Shown: positions 43,874 through 53,988, numbered from the stretch's first letter. The stretch is DNA of 64,000 nucleotides from Rhizobium sophorae (GCF_013087515.1 NZ_JABFCN010000015.1:1-64000), one strand, 5' to 3'. Made by a program: numbers and translations. Notes: generated by a model not told the origin, from the sequence alone.

Positions 43874-44668
43874 TTAAGGCATCAACTGGCCGCCATTGAC
43901 CTCGATAATCTGGCCGGTGATGTAGCCCGACAGCGTCGGCGAGGCGAGAAAGAGATAGGCGCCGACACAATCTTCCGATGTGCCGACAAAGCCCATCGGG
44001 ATCGACTTGCGCTGCAGCTCCATCTGCTCGTCATTGGTATAACGCTCGTGAAAGGGCGTCGCGATAACACCCGGTGCCACCGCGTTGACGCGAATCCTGT
44101 CGGCGACGAATTCCTTGGCGTGACCGCGGGTGATCGTCGAGACGAAGCCCTTGGACGCCGCATAGAGGATCGCACCATTGCCGCCGCCATTGCGCGCGGC
44201 GATCGAGGTGGTGTTGATAATGAAGCCACCCTGCTTCTTCAGCCAGGGATGCGCCGCACGCGTGGCGGCCAGCACCGAGCGGGCGTTGAGGTCCATGACC
44301 GCGGCATAATGCGCGTCGGTATATTCCGAGGTCGGCTTGCGCCCCAGCATGCCGCCGGCATTGTTGATCAGCCCGTCGAGATGGCCGAAGGTCTTCGCCG
44401 TCTCCTCGACGACACGCTCGGTCTCGCCTTCCCTCGAGACGTCGCCCTGGATCAGATGCACCGTGCCGCCGGCAGCCCGGATCTCCTCGGCAAGCTTCTC
44501 CGCCGGTTCGCGGCTGGCATTGTAATGCACGCCGACCTTGGCGCCCTGGGCGGCAAAGGCGCGGGCGAGCGCCGCGCCGATCCCGGTCGAGGCGCCGGTG
44601 ATCAGCACGGCCTTGCCGGACAGGTCCGGCAGCTTGATGGATGCGAGCGATTGCGCAAGTTCGACCAT
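43874..44668 (-). CDS. short-chain dehydrogenase/reductase
   Basis: This 264-aa classical SDR has TGASTGIG, INNAGG, and the YAASK active site. The ATG at 44668 is preceded by GGGAGG at good spacing. It may act on a sugar or keto substrate; identity cannot be fixed. It is separated from glgX by a hairpin and promoter. Confidence 0.92.
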   Translation of the reverse strand: MVELAQSLASIKLPDLSGKAVLITGASTGIGAALARAFAAQGAKVGVHYNASREPAEKLAEEIRAAGGTVHLIQGDVSREGETERVVEETAKTFGHLDGLINNAGGMLGRKPTSEYTDAHYAAVMDLNARSVLAATRAAHPWLKKQGGFIINTTSIAARNGGGNGAILYAASKGFVSTITRGHAKEFVADRIRVNAVAPGVIATPFHERYTNDEQMELQRKSIPMGFVGTSEDCVGAYLFLASPTLSGYITGQIIEVNGGQLMP

Positions 44669-44783
44669 GGCGACGATTGCCTCCCGAAAAACCAAGGACA
44701 TAGGTAATGAAACGAATAGGAGAAGTCTTATCAGGGGAAATCGACGAAGGGCAATGCACGAAAGCGGGAGATTTGTCTGATGC

Positions 44784-45374
44784 TCAGTCCCGACCAGCAG
44801 GATTGAGTTCCTGAGAGAGGTCGACAAGGGTTGCACCCCGGCCCGGAAAAGTTTCCTTGTTGCTTTCGATGTAAGGCCCATAAACGTCAAGGAAAGACTG
44901 TACAGTATCGTTGAAGAAGACTGCCGTTGTTTCCTTGGAGCAGAGCGACGCATTCACGCAGAGACCAAGCCGGTTGAAGAAATAGACGACCTCCCTGACT
45001 TGCTCCTGGCGCGCAGGCTCCTGCGCAATCCGACGGTTGAAGGACTGCAGCAGGTTATCCCTGGCGTGTCGGCTCGCGTCAGCCGTCTTCCTGTCGGCGG
45101 GCGGGACGGTCTCGATAAACGCCGTGTAGAACTCACGAAGTTCACCATAGGCTTGCCGATAGCCCTGCGTTTCCCAAGTCTCAATGAGAGTGAGCGTATA
45201 TTTTGTGCGTTCGGTCTCCTGACTCTCGCGGTACTCGAAGACTGCCCAAAAGATACCCCCCACCGCGCCGACGAAGGTCGCCACGGTGACAATGCTGCTC
45301 AGAAGCGACCAGCCGGCATCCGAAACGTAGAAGAAAGAGAGCCCGACCCGCCGCTTGGATGATGGCTGGCTCAT
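44784..45374 (-). CDS. single-pass membrane protein, third gene of caspase operon
   Basis: This 196-aa protein has one membrane helix (about residues 23-47) followed by a helical domain (ETERTKYTLTLIETWETQGYRQAYGELREFY, in part) and two cysteines near LGLCVNASLC. It resembles DUF4760-type proteins only in outline. It starts at ATG 45374, overlapping the upstream gene's stop by 4 bases. Tight coupling to the orthocaspase operon suggests a shared role. Confidence 0.75.
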   Translation of the reverse strand: MSQPSSKRRVGLSFFYVSDAGWSLLSSIVTVATFVGAVGGIFWAVFEYRESQETERTKYTLTLIETWETQGYRQAYGELREFYTAFIETVPPADRKTADASRHARDNLLQSFNRRIAQEPARQEQVREVVYFFNRLGLCVNASLCSKETTAVFFNDTVQSFLDVYGPYIESNKETFPGRGATLVDLSQELNPAGRD

Positions 45375-45811
45375 GGCTTGCAATTCTCGACCAGATCGAA
45401 CCGCACCGACGGATCGATCGTGCCTTCGTGCCCATCCAGCAACCGCTTGAGGCAAACAAGGCTTGCCTCATCGAAGATGTAGACCGAGCGTAGCTCGCGC
45501 TGGTTCCGCGCGCTGGATTCACTTCCGGGTGATAAGAGCCCGGGCATCCGATCCAGACCGCGGCGTTCGCGCCCGTCGTCCCCTGCACAGGCGGAGAGAT
45601 CGACCTCCGTATTGCTCGTTTCCGCGCTCCGGGCCGTTGAAAGAAACTTTTCATAGTCCTGACGGAAGCAATTTGCCCGCACTCCATCGAGCTCGACGAC
45701 CTCGTCACAGATGAGGCATGCAGCAACGGAGGCGGCAGGTGCGAGAAGCAGCATGGCAGCGGCTAGGGCCGCAACCGTTCTATAGCCGTTGCGAAATCTA
45801 GAAGAGGGCAT
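45371..45811 (-). CDS. small cysteine-rich exported protein, second gene of caspase operon
   Basis: This 146-aa protein starts at ATG 45811, overlapping the stop of the giant caspase gene by 14 bases. It has a signal peptide (AALAAAMLLLAPAASVA, cleavage near residue 30) and six cysteines in the mature region (C32, C35, C48, C75, C120, C144), suggesting a disulfide-stabilised periplasmic or secreted protein. I do not recognise a family. Coupling to both neighbours implies a joint function. Confidence 0.7.
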   Translation of the reverse strand: MPSSRFRNGYRTVAALAAAMLLLAPAASVAACLICDEVVELDGVRANCFRQDYEKFLSTARSAETSNTEVDLSACAGDDGRERRGLDRMPGLLSPGSESSARNQRELRSVYIFDEASLVCLKRLLDGHEGTIDPSVRFDLVENCKP

Positions 45812-48800
45812 AGTCTCCCACCAGTCGGCTGTTGATGATCCAGGGTGTCTGCTTGCCGTCGCTCGCCGCGAAAACCAGTGTCTTGACGCCGCGATAGAGC
45901 TCGGAGGCCTCGATGCGACCATTGTGGTTGTGGTCATAACGATCGCGGTCCTTTCCGAGGACGGTAACGATCGCGTTTGTAAACAAGCCGCCGACCTCCC
46001 GCCGTCCGAGCGACTCCTGCCGCCCTTTCGCAGCGGCGAGAACGGTAAGATTGGATCTGAGGGCAGCGAGGCTGTTGGCGAGATCGTCGTTGGTGGTGAA
46101 AGACCCGGTCCCCGCGGCGCCGGAGTGGCAGGCGTCAAGAAGGATCGTGATGCGCGCCTCGGTCCTTTCGAACAGCGCGGCCAGCCGGTCGAACGGCAAG
46201 GCTGTGTGTTCGAGATCCGTTGGATCGGTGGCCGACGTCGCGAAATAGAAGCGCCCATTGCGATCCTGCATGCCGTGGCCGGCTAGAAACAGGACCGCGT
46301 GGTCACCACGCGCCAGCCCGTCCAGCAGTCGTGCCGTCGCCTCCAGTATGGCCTCGGGTGTGGCACGCCTGTCCTTCGGCCCTACCTCGCCGCGGAATGG
46401 TGGCTCTTTGCCAAGCGGCTCGGTCAGCGTTTCGAGCACCGTGCCTGCATCGCGCAGAGGGTAATTGAGCGAACGGAGGCGCTCATCCTCGTAAGTGTTC
46501 ACGCCGATGACGAGCGCGCGGGTGACCGCACGGCGCGCAAGAGGCTCGCCGAGATCAGCGGATACCGGGAGGCTCGCCAGGCCCTCAGAACTGAATCCGA
46601 TGACGGACACCCAACGCGCGTCCTTAAGCCTCTCGAACGACACTGCATTTCCGATGCTGGCAGCATCAACCGTTTCGGTCAGCACACCGTCCTGAAAAAC
46701 GGACATATGCACCGTCTCGGCCGGATCGAAGTGCAATACGGCCCTTACGCGACTGCCGTTTTCCTCGAGCGCGATCTCGCCTGTCAACGACGGCGGTACG
46801 CCCACCTCGGCGACAGCCTGGGGCGTCTGTCCGCGATCAAGAACGGCGCGCGCCAGATCTGGGACCAGGCGCGCTGTGCCAAACCGGTCGAGACTATACT
46901 GTCCAACCCTACCGGGAAACTTCAGATCGATGAGGGCGGCGGCCTCGGCTGTCGCGTCGTAATAGTAATCCTTGGTCCAGACCGCGATCTCGTCGTCGGC
47001 AATGCGCCCGGACAGGAGCGATTGCCTGTCGTCCAGAATGGCGTGAATGTAGAAGTTGCCGTCAGAATTAAGTTGAACCACATGGCGACGGTCTTTCGTC
47101 AACCAGGCATCGACGAGAAGGTCGCCATTCGGAAGATTCTCGCCGATCCAGAGGAACTTCTGTGTTGCGCGGTCGCGCACAGTAATGACGCCATTGCCGG
47201 GCGCATAGGTCAGCAGAAGGTCGTCATTGGCTTTGATACGAAAAGGGTGCTCGTACCACAGACGATGGGCATTGTTTTCGAAGAAAAATGCGCCTTCCGC
47301 CTGAAGCGCCGCACTCGCCGCCGGCGCGGGGCGCGCGATATCCATGACGTAAAAAGCAGCATAGGGCCTGAGGCTCCCGAACGTCGCGCCCGCGACACAT
47401 TCCGCACGCGCCACCCATACTGCCCCGCGAGACGTGCGGACCGTCGAGACCTCGACAACATCGCGAGGCGCTAACAGCGCGCCCGTGCCCCCCGTGTTTG
47501 AGGATTCTCCGAGCAGAAGATGTTCGCAATCGGAGATCGGACCCTCGTCCCCGACGGGCAGAGCCCAGTCGAAGCGCCAGCCCGCATGCTTCGCCTCGCG
47601 GCGGAAGCGCCCCATCGCCTCTGCGGATCGTTTCAGCCGCTTGTCACGATCAAGCGCGTGAAGGTCGTTATTCTCACCTGCCGCGTAGGACGCGACGAGG
47701 CGTTCACCGTCGACCATTGGATCGAGCGCGACGCCGAGGCGCAAGAGTTGTTCGGGCAAGGCAGCGGCGAGAGGTGTGTCGTTGCCGGCTCTGGCGGAGC
47801 CTTGGTCGTTCGATGCCACGGCCGTATCGATCCTGACTGCCTGAAGCTCAATTTTGCCCAACGTGCGCGACAGGCTCTCCGTAAAATCGCGGGGGCGGCG
47901 GCTGTCGGCGTCCGCGACCTCCCAGTCTTCCCAGGCACTGGTCGTCTTGAAGCCGCCGGCAACATCGAATTCCCGAGCGACACTGACGGGCGACACCATG
48001 CCAAGCGACCAGAACATATGAAAATGAAGGGGAATTGTCTCGCCACCTGCGGAACTGTAAGCGCCGGAAGAATTCGCGATCGAGGCGTAACCCGGGTTTT
48101 GAAGCGCACCAACGCGGTAGCCGGCGCCACCCCAGATGGCGTAGGCAGCATTCTCCAGATCGATCGCCACGCGCGTTTGACCGCGTTCCGCGGTGCAACA
48201 AGACGGCCCGGTAATCTGTTCCCGTATGCGCAAATGATCGCCGAAGGTGGAGGAAAAATTCACCTCCGCCCAAGGTGCGAGTGTGGTGAAGACGACACTG
48301 TCGCCGAGCGCCCAGCGAAGGTCGCCGGCATCGGCCGTCGCAGCCGTACGCCCGTCGACCATGTCGACGATGTCGAGCCGGCCATTATGCTCGACGCCGA
48401 TGAAGCGGTGGGTCGGCGAGATCTGCAGGTGTGTGCCTGCCCGTTCGACAATTTCCGTCCCGCTTGCCGCATCCAGCAGAAGAAAGCGGGTATCGTTGAG
48501 GAGGATGCGGCGGGAGAATTTAGGGATATCGATGCTATGTGTGAACGCCGCGCGGCCCTCGGCGGTGTTGAGGACGATCTCAGCACGCGCCGGTGCGATT
48601 TCGAGCTGCTCTGACTCTTCCTTCAGAACGATCTCCTCCTCGCAGGCGCGCAGATAGCCCACCAATGAAACGGATAGGTTCAAAGGCCCCGCTTGCAGCG
48701 GAATGGTTGAAACGGAACCACTCGCCGCGGCGCCACGCGTGGCCAGAGCGACCATGGCGCGTGTCTTGCCGAGACCGGTTTTTATCGCAAACGGATTGGG

Positions 48801-50462
48801 CGCGGCAGGACCCAATGCTACATGCCCCTTGCCTTTAAAACGGACGGGCTGTTCTGCTTTGACCATGAACCAAACCGGTATGCGATCTTCGAGCGTGTTG
48901 CCCGACCACTCGACTTCAAAACTGTTCCCTGCGCGGAGCGGTCCCTGATGCGGCAGTGTCCATTGGAATTTTTCGGCCAGACGCCGGAGCGTCTCCTTCT
49001 CCTCGTCGCATGACCCGCCGAGCCTGCGAGCAGCTTGTTTCACGCGAGCTTGGAAGCCCTCCAGTGTCTCGCCCTCGTGCCACCCGACCGCTCCGTCGAC
49101 GATCGGTCCCGGTCCTCGGGTTGGTGGAGGTGCTAAACCCTTTTTCCGGCCATCGAAAACGCCGCTCTTTGCGGCTGCGTAGGGTTTGGGTGAGCCCTTT
49201 CCGGATTTGAGGAAACATGCCCCACCGCTCGGGTTGAACGTATAGGCCCGGCACATGTCGGTTTCCGAGCAGATCGCGATACATTCGCCTTCCGTCAGGC
49301 CACGCAGAAGCGGATCGGCCAGCCCATGTCGAATGTCATCGCCGCCAAGATCCGTATTCGGCTGCGAGGTCCACGTTCCTTCGGACACGGTGACCTCGGC
49401 CAGTTCGTCGGCAAGGCGGGCGAACCGCCCAGGGAAGGGATCCTCGCCACTACGGAGCCTGGCGAGGAGGGTAGCACATGCCTTTCCAACCCGATCGTAC
49501 TCGGGGCCGAATTGGGCGAGACCGAAGGATATCGACCATGTCCCCAACTTGAGGTTCAGCGACTGCCCGGAGGAAAGGCGGGCGATGAGCGCCGCATCGC
49601 GACCGGCATCGAGGACCGGTCTCTTGCGGATGCCATCGAGAGGAAGCATTGCCTCAGGGCCCCGATCCACCGTCAGTCCCGCGCTCGAGACCGACGGTGT
49701 CGAGTAGCCCGCCGCCTCTTCGAAATCAAGGACCACTCCGGCTTCGGCATCGCAGGCAAGACGAAGGCAGACTTTGCTGTAGCCGGTGGAGGCGCAGACT
49801 TTGCTGCCGATCCCCGTGTCGTCCGGCTGCCACGCTGGCAAGGCCGCATCGCCGACAACCGGGCCTGTCCTATGGGAGAGTTCCTCCTCCATGTTGACGG
49901 CATGTGCCTCGCGGATCGATGCCGGCGCCTCCCAGTTCCGATCCGCCGCCCAGGCCGCCATCGCAGCCATGGTCGCTTGGTCTGTCTGCCCATTCACGGG
50001 CCCCGAATAGTAGCCGAGCCGTGAGAGGGCCGATTGAACGCGACGAACAGTCCCATCTTCTGGACCAGAGCTTGGACGATCCTGTTCTGTAACCTGTCCC
50101 TGCGCGCGTTCAGCTTCCAGAGAATTGAGATGCGCCACACGGAGGGTTGTTGGAGCCTCCCATCCTCGATCGCGTGCCCACGCTACCACCGAACTCCACG
50201 TCTCGACCCCGGCATTTCCGTCGATCGGACCATGATAGTAACCGAGCGCTTCCAGGGCACGCTGCAGGCGTTGCACTTGCGATCTTGTCAGCTGCGACCG
50301 AAGAGTCTGTATCGGTTTAGACGGTCGGCGATCAGCATCTGGCGGCGCGGCATCACGTGTGACGCCGTCGGTCAAGCTCCTGAAGATGTCGAGTGGAGAC
50401 TGCGCCAGAGCCGGCTGCGACAGCAACATGATACATGCCAGAGCAACCCCTATTACCCTCAT
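45798..50462 (-). CDS. giant exported orthocaspase with peptidoglycan-binding-like, PAN and EF-hand modules
   Basis: This protein of about 1,554 aa starts at ATG 50462 (a TTG eight codons upstream is possible). It has a signal peptide (VIGVALACIMLLSQPALAQ). Then come two repeats of peptidoglycan-binding-like type (LGYYHGPIDGNAG, LGYYSGPVNGQTD; about residues 55-190), a PAN/apple-like cysteine module (about 386-437), a long beta-rich middle that may be a propeller, and a C-terminal C14 caspase fold (about 1300-1550). The dyad is His1396 (FLAGHGM) and Cys1445 (LLDACHSG). An EF-hand loop (DHNHNGRIEASE, 1510-1521) suggests calcium control. It heads a three-gene operon. Function is inferred only. 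Confidence 0.85.
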   Translation of the reverse strand: MRVIGVALACIMLLSQPALAQSPLDIFRSLTDGVTRDAAPPDADRRPSKPIQTLRSQLTRSQVQRLQRALEALGYYHGPIDGNAGVETWSSVVAWARDRGWEAPTTLRVAHLNSLEAERAQGQVTEQDRPSSGPEDGTVRRVQSALSRLGYYSGPVNGQTDQATMAAMAAWAADRNWEAPASIREAHAVNMEEELSHRTGPVVGDAALPAWQPDDTGIGSKVCASTGYSKVCLRLACDAEAGVVLDFEEAAGYSTPSVSSAGLTVDRGPEAMLPLDGIRKRPVLDAGRDAALIARLSSGQSLNLKLGTWSISFGLAQFGPEYDRVGKACATLLARLRSGEDPFPGRFARLADELAEVTVSEGTWTSQPNTDLGGDDIRHGLADPLLRGLTEGECIAICSETDMCRAYTFNPSGGACFLKSGKGSPKPYAAAKSGVFDGRKKGLAPPPTRGPGPIVDGAVGWHEGETLEGFQARVKQAARRLGGSCDEEKETLRRLAEKFQWTLPHQGPLRAGNSFEVEWSGNTLEDRIPVWFMVKAEQPVRFKGKGHVALGPAAPNPFAIKTGLGKTRAMVALATRGAAASGSVSTIPLQAGPLNLSVSLVGYLRACEEEIVLKEESEQLEIAPARAEIVLNTAEGRAAFTHSIDIPKFSRRILLNDTRFLLLDAASGTEIVERAGTHLQISPTHRFIGVEHNGRLDIVDMVDGRTAATADAGDLRWALGDSVVFTTLAPWAEVNFSSTFGDHLRIREQITGPSCCTAERGQTRVAIDLENAAYAIWGGAGYRVGALQNPGYASIANSSGAYSSAGGETIPLHFHMFWSLGMVSPVSVAREFDVAGGFKTTSAWEDWEVADADSRRPRDFTESLSRTLGKIELQAVRIDTAVASNDQGSARAGNDTPLAAALPEQLLRLGVALDPMVDGERLVASYAAGENNDLHALDRDKRLKRSAEAMGRFRREAKHAGWRFDWALPVGDEGPISDCEHLLLGESSNTGGTGALLAPRDVVEVSTVRTSRGAVWVARAECVAGATFGSLRPYAAFYVMDIARPAPAASAALQAEGAFFFENNAHRLWYEHPFRIKANDDLLLTYAPGNGVITVRDRATQKFLWIGENLPNGDLLVDAWLTKDRRHVVQLNSDGNFYIHAILDDRQSLLSGRIADDEIAVWTKDYYYDATAEAAALIDLKFPGRVGQYSLDRFGTARLVPDLARAVLDRGQTPQAVAEVGVPPSLTGEIALEENGSRVRAVLHFDPAETVHMSVFQDGVLTETVDAASIGNAVSFERLKDARWVSVIGFSSEGLASLPVSADLGEPLARRAVTRALVIGVNTYEDERLRSLNYPLRDAGTVLETLTEPLGKEPPFRGEVGPKDRRATPEAILEATARLLDGLARGDHAVLFLAGHGMQDRNGRFYFATSATDPTDLEHTALPFDRLAALFERTEARITILLDACHSGAAGTGSFTTNDDLANSLAALRSNLTVLAAAKGRQESLGRREVGGLFTNAIVTVLGKDRDRYDHNHNGRIEASELYRGVKTLVFAASDGKQTPWIINSRLVGDYALF

Positions 50463-50874
50463 TGCTGCAGCATGGCCCCCAGCCAAAAGTTAATAAAGAG
50501 TATACTGCCGAAGAACTGAGGGTTCCTCAAGTGAATATTTAAGGATTGGTGCGTCTTACCCGTTACCGCCCTAGCAGAGGGCGTCGCCGCATCGTCCGCT
50601 ACTACACCAATACGAACTCTACTTTTGCGGGAATCAAGTATATTACTTGCCTTGCAACGCTTTGTTCTTTCGCCATCCAGAATGGCACACAAGTCAGCGG
50701 ATGTGAATGATCGTGGTCCGGCTGGTCCTCGTCCATTTGTTACGATGGAGGCGAGTGTGCCGCCTGCGGTGTTGGCGATTTGGCGGCAAGAGTTGCGACG
50801 ATGCGAAAACCTTGAGTGGGCGTCGTCACCGACGTCCACTCTCGATACTGCTCATCAGGACTGTGAGGCGCCTG
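50463..50874. other. intergenic region before orthocaspase gene
   Basis: 412 bases between the MFS gene (minus) and the orthocaspase start. Open frames on both strands lack recognisable domains. The region must contain the orthocaspase promoter; no EcfG-type element was found. A terminator for the MFS gene is at 50814-50841. Confidence 0.5.
50814..50841 (-). terminator. terminator after MFS gene
   Basis: Arms GAGTGGGCGTCG and CGACGTCCACTC pair at 11 of 12 positions with a 4-base loop. On the minus strand AAGGTTTTC follows. It lies about 35 bases after the MFS stop. Confidence 0.65.
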
Positions 50875-52089
50875 TTACGGCACCATGCCGAAGGCCGGCT
50901 GTGGTTTCTGGCGGGCGAGAGGCGGAAATGCCAACGCTATTGCCGCAGCCCCCAGCCCGACCATTGCGGAGCCGATGAACAGCCAGGAATAATTGGCGAA
51001 AGTGTCGAAGATCCAGCCGCCGATCAGTGGGCCGAAGGCCATGCCGAGGCTGGAAAGCATCGTCGCTGCGCCCAAGACGGTACCAATGATGCGCTGGCCG
51101 AAATATTCCCGCGCCAGCACCGCATAAAGCGGCATCACGCCGCCATAGGCGCTACCGAAGACGATGGCGAGCGCGTAGAATTCGCCGAGCTGGCTCACGA
51201 AGAGATAGGCCACGAGCGCTGCCGCCTGCACCAGCAGGCCGGCGACCAGCACCGGCTTTACGCCGATCCTGTCGGCGAGGCTGCCATAGAGCAGTCGGCC
51301 GCCGAGGCCCGCCAGACCCTCAACGCTGTAGATGCTGACCGCCGCCATCGGTGCGATGCCGCAGATCGTCGCATAGTTCACCATGTGGAAGATTGGGCCT
51401 GAATGGGCCGCACAGCAGGCAAAGAAGGTCAGGCCGAGCACGATGAATTGCGGCGACCGGAAGACTTTCGACAGCTGCGGCCTGGCGCCTTCCGCGGCAA
51501 ATCCGGTGTCGGCATCTGCGGTCTCGGCAGGCGGACGCCTGACCAGCAGCGCAGCTGGCACCAGCAGCACCCAGGAAGCAATGCCGATGATCAACATGGC
51601 CGGCCGCCAGTCATAGGCGGAGATCAGCCAGCGCGCGAAGGGCGAGATCGTCATCGGCGCGACCCCCATGCCGGCGGAGACCAGCGACACGGCAAGGCCG
51701 CGGTGCTCGTCGAACCAGGCGGTCGTCGCCGCGATCATCGGCGCGAAGAAGGCGCTGGCGGCCAGTCCAACCAAGACACCGTACGTCAGTTGGAATTGCA
51801 GCAGGGTCTCTGCCCGGCTCGCCAGCACCAGCGCCAGGCCGAGCAGCACCGAGCCTATCAGCACGACCGCGCGCGGGCCGAAGCGGTCGCTTGCCGCCCC
51901 CCAGAGGAAGCCGCCGAAGCCCATGACGATGAAATTCAGCGTCATCGCGCTCGCTATGCCGACATGCGACCAGCCGGTCGCGGTTGCGATCGGCTCCTGA
52001 AAAATCGCCAGCGAGAACATCGCGCCGATTGCCACGCATGACATCAGAGCGCCGACGGCAACGATGACCCAACGATAGGAAACTCCCAT
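50875..52089 (-). CDS. MFS transporter
   Basis: A 404-aa protein with about 12 hydrophobic helices. The start at ATG 52089 (MGVSYRWVIVAVGAL) is preferred over the longer frame. Loop motif GFLWGAASDRFGPRAVVL matches the MFS A-motif. Overall it is similar to monocarboxylate/oxalate:formate-type (OFA/MCT) transporters. Substrate is unknown; it lies near the pca genes but is not coupled to them. Confidence 0.88.
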   Translation of the reverse strand: MGVSYRWVIVAVGALMSCVAIGAMFSLAIFQEPIATATGWSHVGIASAMTLNFIVMGFGGFLWGAASDRFGPRAVVLIGSVLLGLALVLASRAETLLQFQLTYGVLVGLAASAFFAPMIAATTAWFDEHRGLAVSLVSAGMGVAPMTISPFARWLISAYDWRPAMLIIGIASWVLLVPAALLVRRPPAETADADTGFAAEGARPQLSKVFRSPQFIVLGLTFFACCAAHSGPIFHMVNYATICGIAPMAAVSIYSVEGLAGLGGRLLYGSLADRIGVKPVLVAGLLVQAAALVAYLFVSQLGEFYALAIVFGSAYGGVMPLYAVLAREYFGQRIIGTVLGAATMLSSLGMAFGPLIGGWIFDTFANYSWLFIGSAMVGLGAAAIALAFPPLARQKPQPAFGMVP

Positions 52090-52223
52090 GGCTTCATAAC
52101 CTCCATGCCGACAGAGTGATCGCGACGCATGCGGCAAGCATCCGCGCCCGCGATCTTAAGACGTTTGAACCGCCGCGAATTCGACAGCGCATTCACATCT
52201 TTTTTCGCCGCACGATGCGGTCG

Positions 52224-52706
52224 CTAAAGCGTGCGAAACATCACCAATGCGTCGACGTAACCCTGCGTCGGATGAAGGAAGACACCAGGAAGCCGGCCGA
52301 CGATCTCGAAGCCGAGAGATTGCCACAGCAAAACCGCGCGTTCATTGCTGCTGACGACGAAATTGAACTGCATCGCCCGAAAGCCGCGCAAGCGGGCGTG
52401 CTCCAGGGAATGCTCATGCATCAGCCGCGCGACGCCGCGGCCGCTCGCTGCGGCGTCGGTCATGTAGCCGCAATTGCAGACATGCCGGCCACCGCCTGCC
52501 TGATTGGCCTTGATGTAATATGTGCCGAGGATGACGCCGTCCTCTTCGGCGACGAAGGTCTCGCGGTCCGCTCCCATCCAGTAGGCGAGCGCATCGGCTT
52601 CGGTCAGATCGCGATCGAGCGCATAGGTTTCGCCGGCGCGGATCGTCGGACCGATGATCCTCCAGATAGCGCTTTGATCGTTCTTGTCTGCGGGTCGGAT
52701 CAGCAT
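52224..52706 (-). CDS. GNAT-family N-acetyltransferase
   Basis: This 160-aa protein has the GNAT fold with the acetyl-CoA-binding region around CNCGYMTDAAASGRGVARLMHEH. The acceptor is unknown. It lies downstream of pcaF with a 76-base gap and could be on either side of a transcription boundary. Confidence 0.88.
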   Translation of the reverse strand: MLIRPADKNDQSAIWRIIGPTIRAGETYALDRDLTEADALAYWMGADRETFVAEEDGVILGTYYIKANQAGGGRHVCNCGYMTDAAASGRGVARLMHEHSLEHARLRGFRAMQFNFVVSSNERAVLLWQSLGFEIVGRLPGVFLHPTQGYVDALVMFRTL

Positions 52707-52782
52707 GCCCGATCTCTAACGAAACCGGGCGCTCCGCGCAACGGGACGGTAGCCTCCGGCAAAAGCTGGAAGCGTCGCGACC

Positions 52783-53988
52783 TCAGACCCTTTCAAGCGC
52801 GACCGCAATCCCCTGCCCGACGCCGATGCACATGGTCGACAGCGAGTATTGTCCGCCGGTCTCCAGAAGCTCGAGGGCCGCCGTGCCGGTGATGCGTGCG
52901 CCCGACATGCCAAGCGGATGGCCGAGTGCGATCGCGCCGCCATTGCGGTTCACCCGCGCGTCATCATCGGCAATGCCGAGCGCGCGCAGCACCGCCAGCC
53001 CCTGGCTGGCAAAGGCCTCGTTGAGTTCGATCACGTCGAACTGCTCGGCAGTCATGCCGAGCCGTGCCATCAGCTTGCGCGAGGCCGGGATCGGCCCGAC
53101 ACCCATCACCCTTGGCGGAACGGCGGCAGCCGCGCCGCCGAGAATACGGGCGATCGGCGTCAGGCCATATTTTCGCGCCGCCGCTTCGGAAGCGACGATC
53201 AACGCCGCCGCTCCGTCATTGACGCCGGAGGCATTGCCGGCCGTCACCGTGCCGCCTTCCTTCTTGAAAGGGGTCGCGAGTTTGGCCAGCGTTTCGATCG
53301 TCGTCGCGCGCGGATGCTCGTCCTTGTCGACGACAACAGCATCGCCCTTGCGCTGCGGGATCACCACCGGGGTGATCTCCTTCGCCAACCGTCCGTTTGC
53401 CTGGGCGGCGGCGGCCTTCGCCTGGCTTCGCACCGCGAAGGCATCCTGGTCTTCGCGGCTGACATGATAGTCTTCGGCGACATTCTCGCCGGTCTCCGGC
53501 ATGGAATCGACGCCGTACTGCTTCTTCATCAGCGGGTTGACGAAGCGCCAGCCGATTGTCGTGTCGTGGATTTCGGCCGCCCGTGAAAAGGCCGTCTCGG
53601 CCTTCGGCATGACGAAGGGCGCGCGCGACATGCTCTCGACGCCGCCAGCGATCATCAGCTCGGCCTCGCCGGAACGGATGGCGCGCGCCGCCGTGATTAC
53701 CGCATCCATGCCGGAGCCGCAGAGCCGGTTGATCGTCGTGCCGGGAACCGCGATCGGCAGGCCGGCCAGCAGGGCCGACATGCGCGCGACATTGCGGTTG
53801 TCTTCACCCGCCTGGTTGGCGCAGCCGAAGATCACATCGTCGACGGCTTCCCAATCAACGGCGGCATTTCGTTCCATCAGCGCCTTCAGCGGGATCGCAC
53901 CGAGATCGTCGGCCCGCACCTGGGACAGCAAGCCGGCGAAGCGGCCGATCGGCGTTCTGACATAGTCGCAGATAAAGGCTTCGGTCAT
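52783..53988 (-). CDS. pcaF: 3-oxoadipyl-CoA thiolase
   Basis: This 401-aa thiolase starts at ATG 53988 (MTEAFICDYVRTPIGRF). The nucleophile is Cys90 (NRLCGSGMDAV); GGAIALGHPLGMSG and CIGVGQG provide the catalytic His and second Cys. It cleaves 3-oxoadipyl-CoA to succinyl-CoA and acetyl-CoA, the last step of the beta-ketoadipate pathway. It follows pcaJ by 10 bases. Confidence 0.95.
   Translation of the reverse strand: MTEAFICDYVRTPIGRFAGLLSQVRADDLGAIPLKALMERNAAVDWEAVDDVIFGCANQAGEDNRNVARMSALLAGLPIAVPGTTINRLCGSGMDAVITAARAIRSGEAELMIAGGVESMSRAPFVMPKAETAFSRAAEIHDTTIGWRFVNPLMKKQYGVDSMPETGENVAEDYHVSREDQDAFAVRSQAKAAAAQANGRLAKEITPVVIPQRKGDAVVVDKDEHPRATTIETLAKLATPFKKEGGTVTAGNASGVNDGAAALIVASEAAARKYGLTPIARILGGAAAAVPPRVMGVGPIPASRKLMARLGMTAEQFDVIELNEAFASQGLAVLRALGIADDDARVNRNGGAIALGHPLGMSGARITGTAALELLETGGQYSLSTMCIGVGQGIAVALERV

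Noticed and set aside
46299..48614. Long plus-strand open frames opposite the orthocaspase gene
   Set aside because: They are mirror frames of a strong coding sequence with signal peptide and caspase motifs; no RBS or domain.
50707..51402. 231-aa frame downstream of the orthocaspase promoter region
   Set aside because: Mostly antisense to the MFS gene; no recognisable domain. The 50625-50978 frame was rejected for the same reason.
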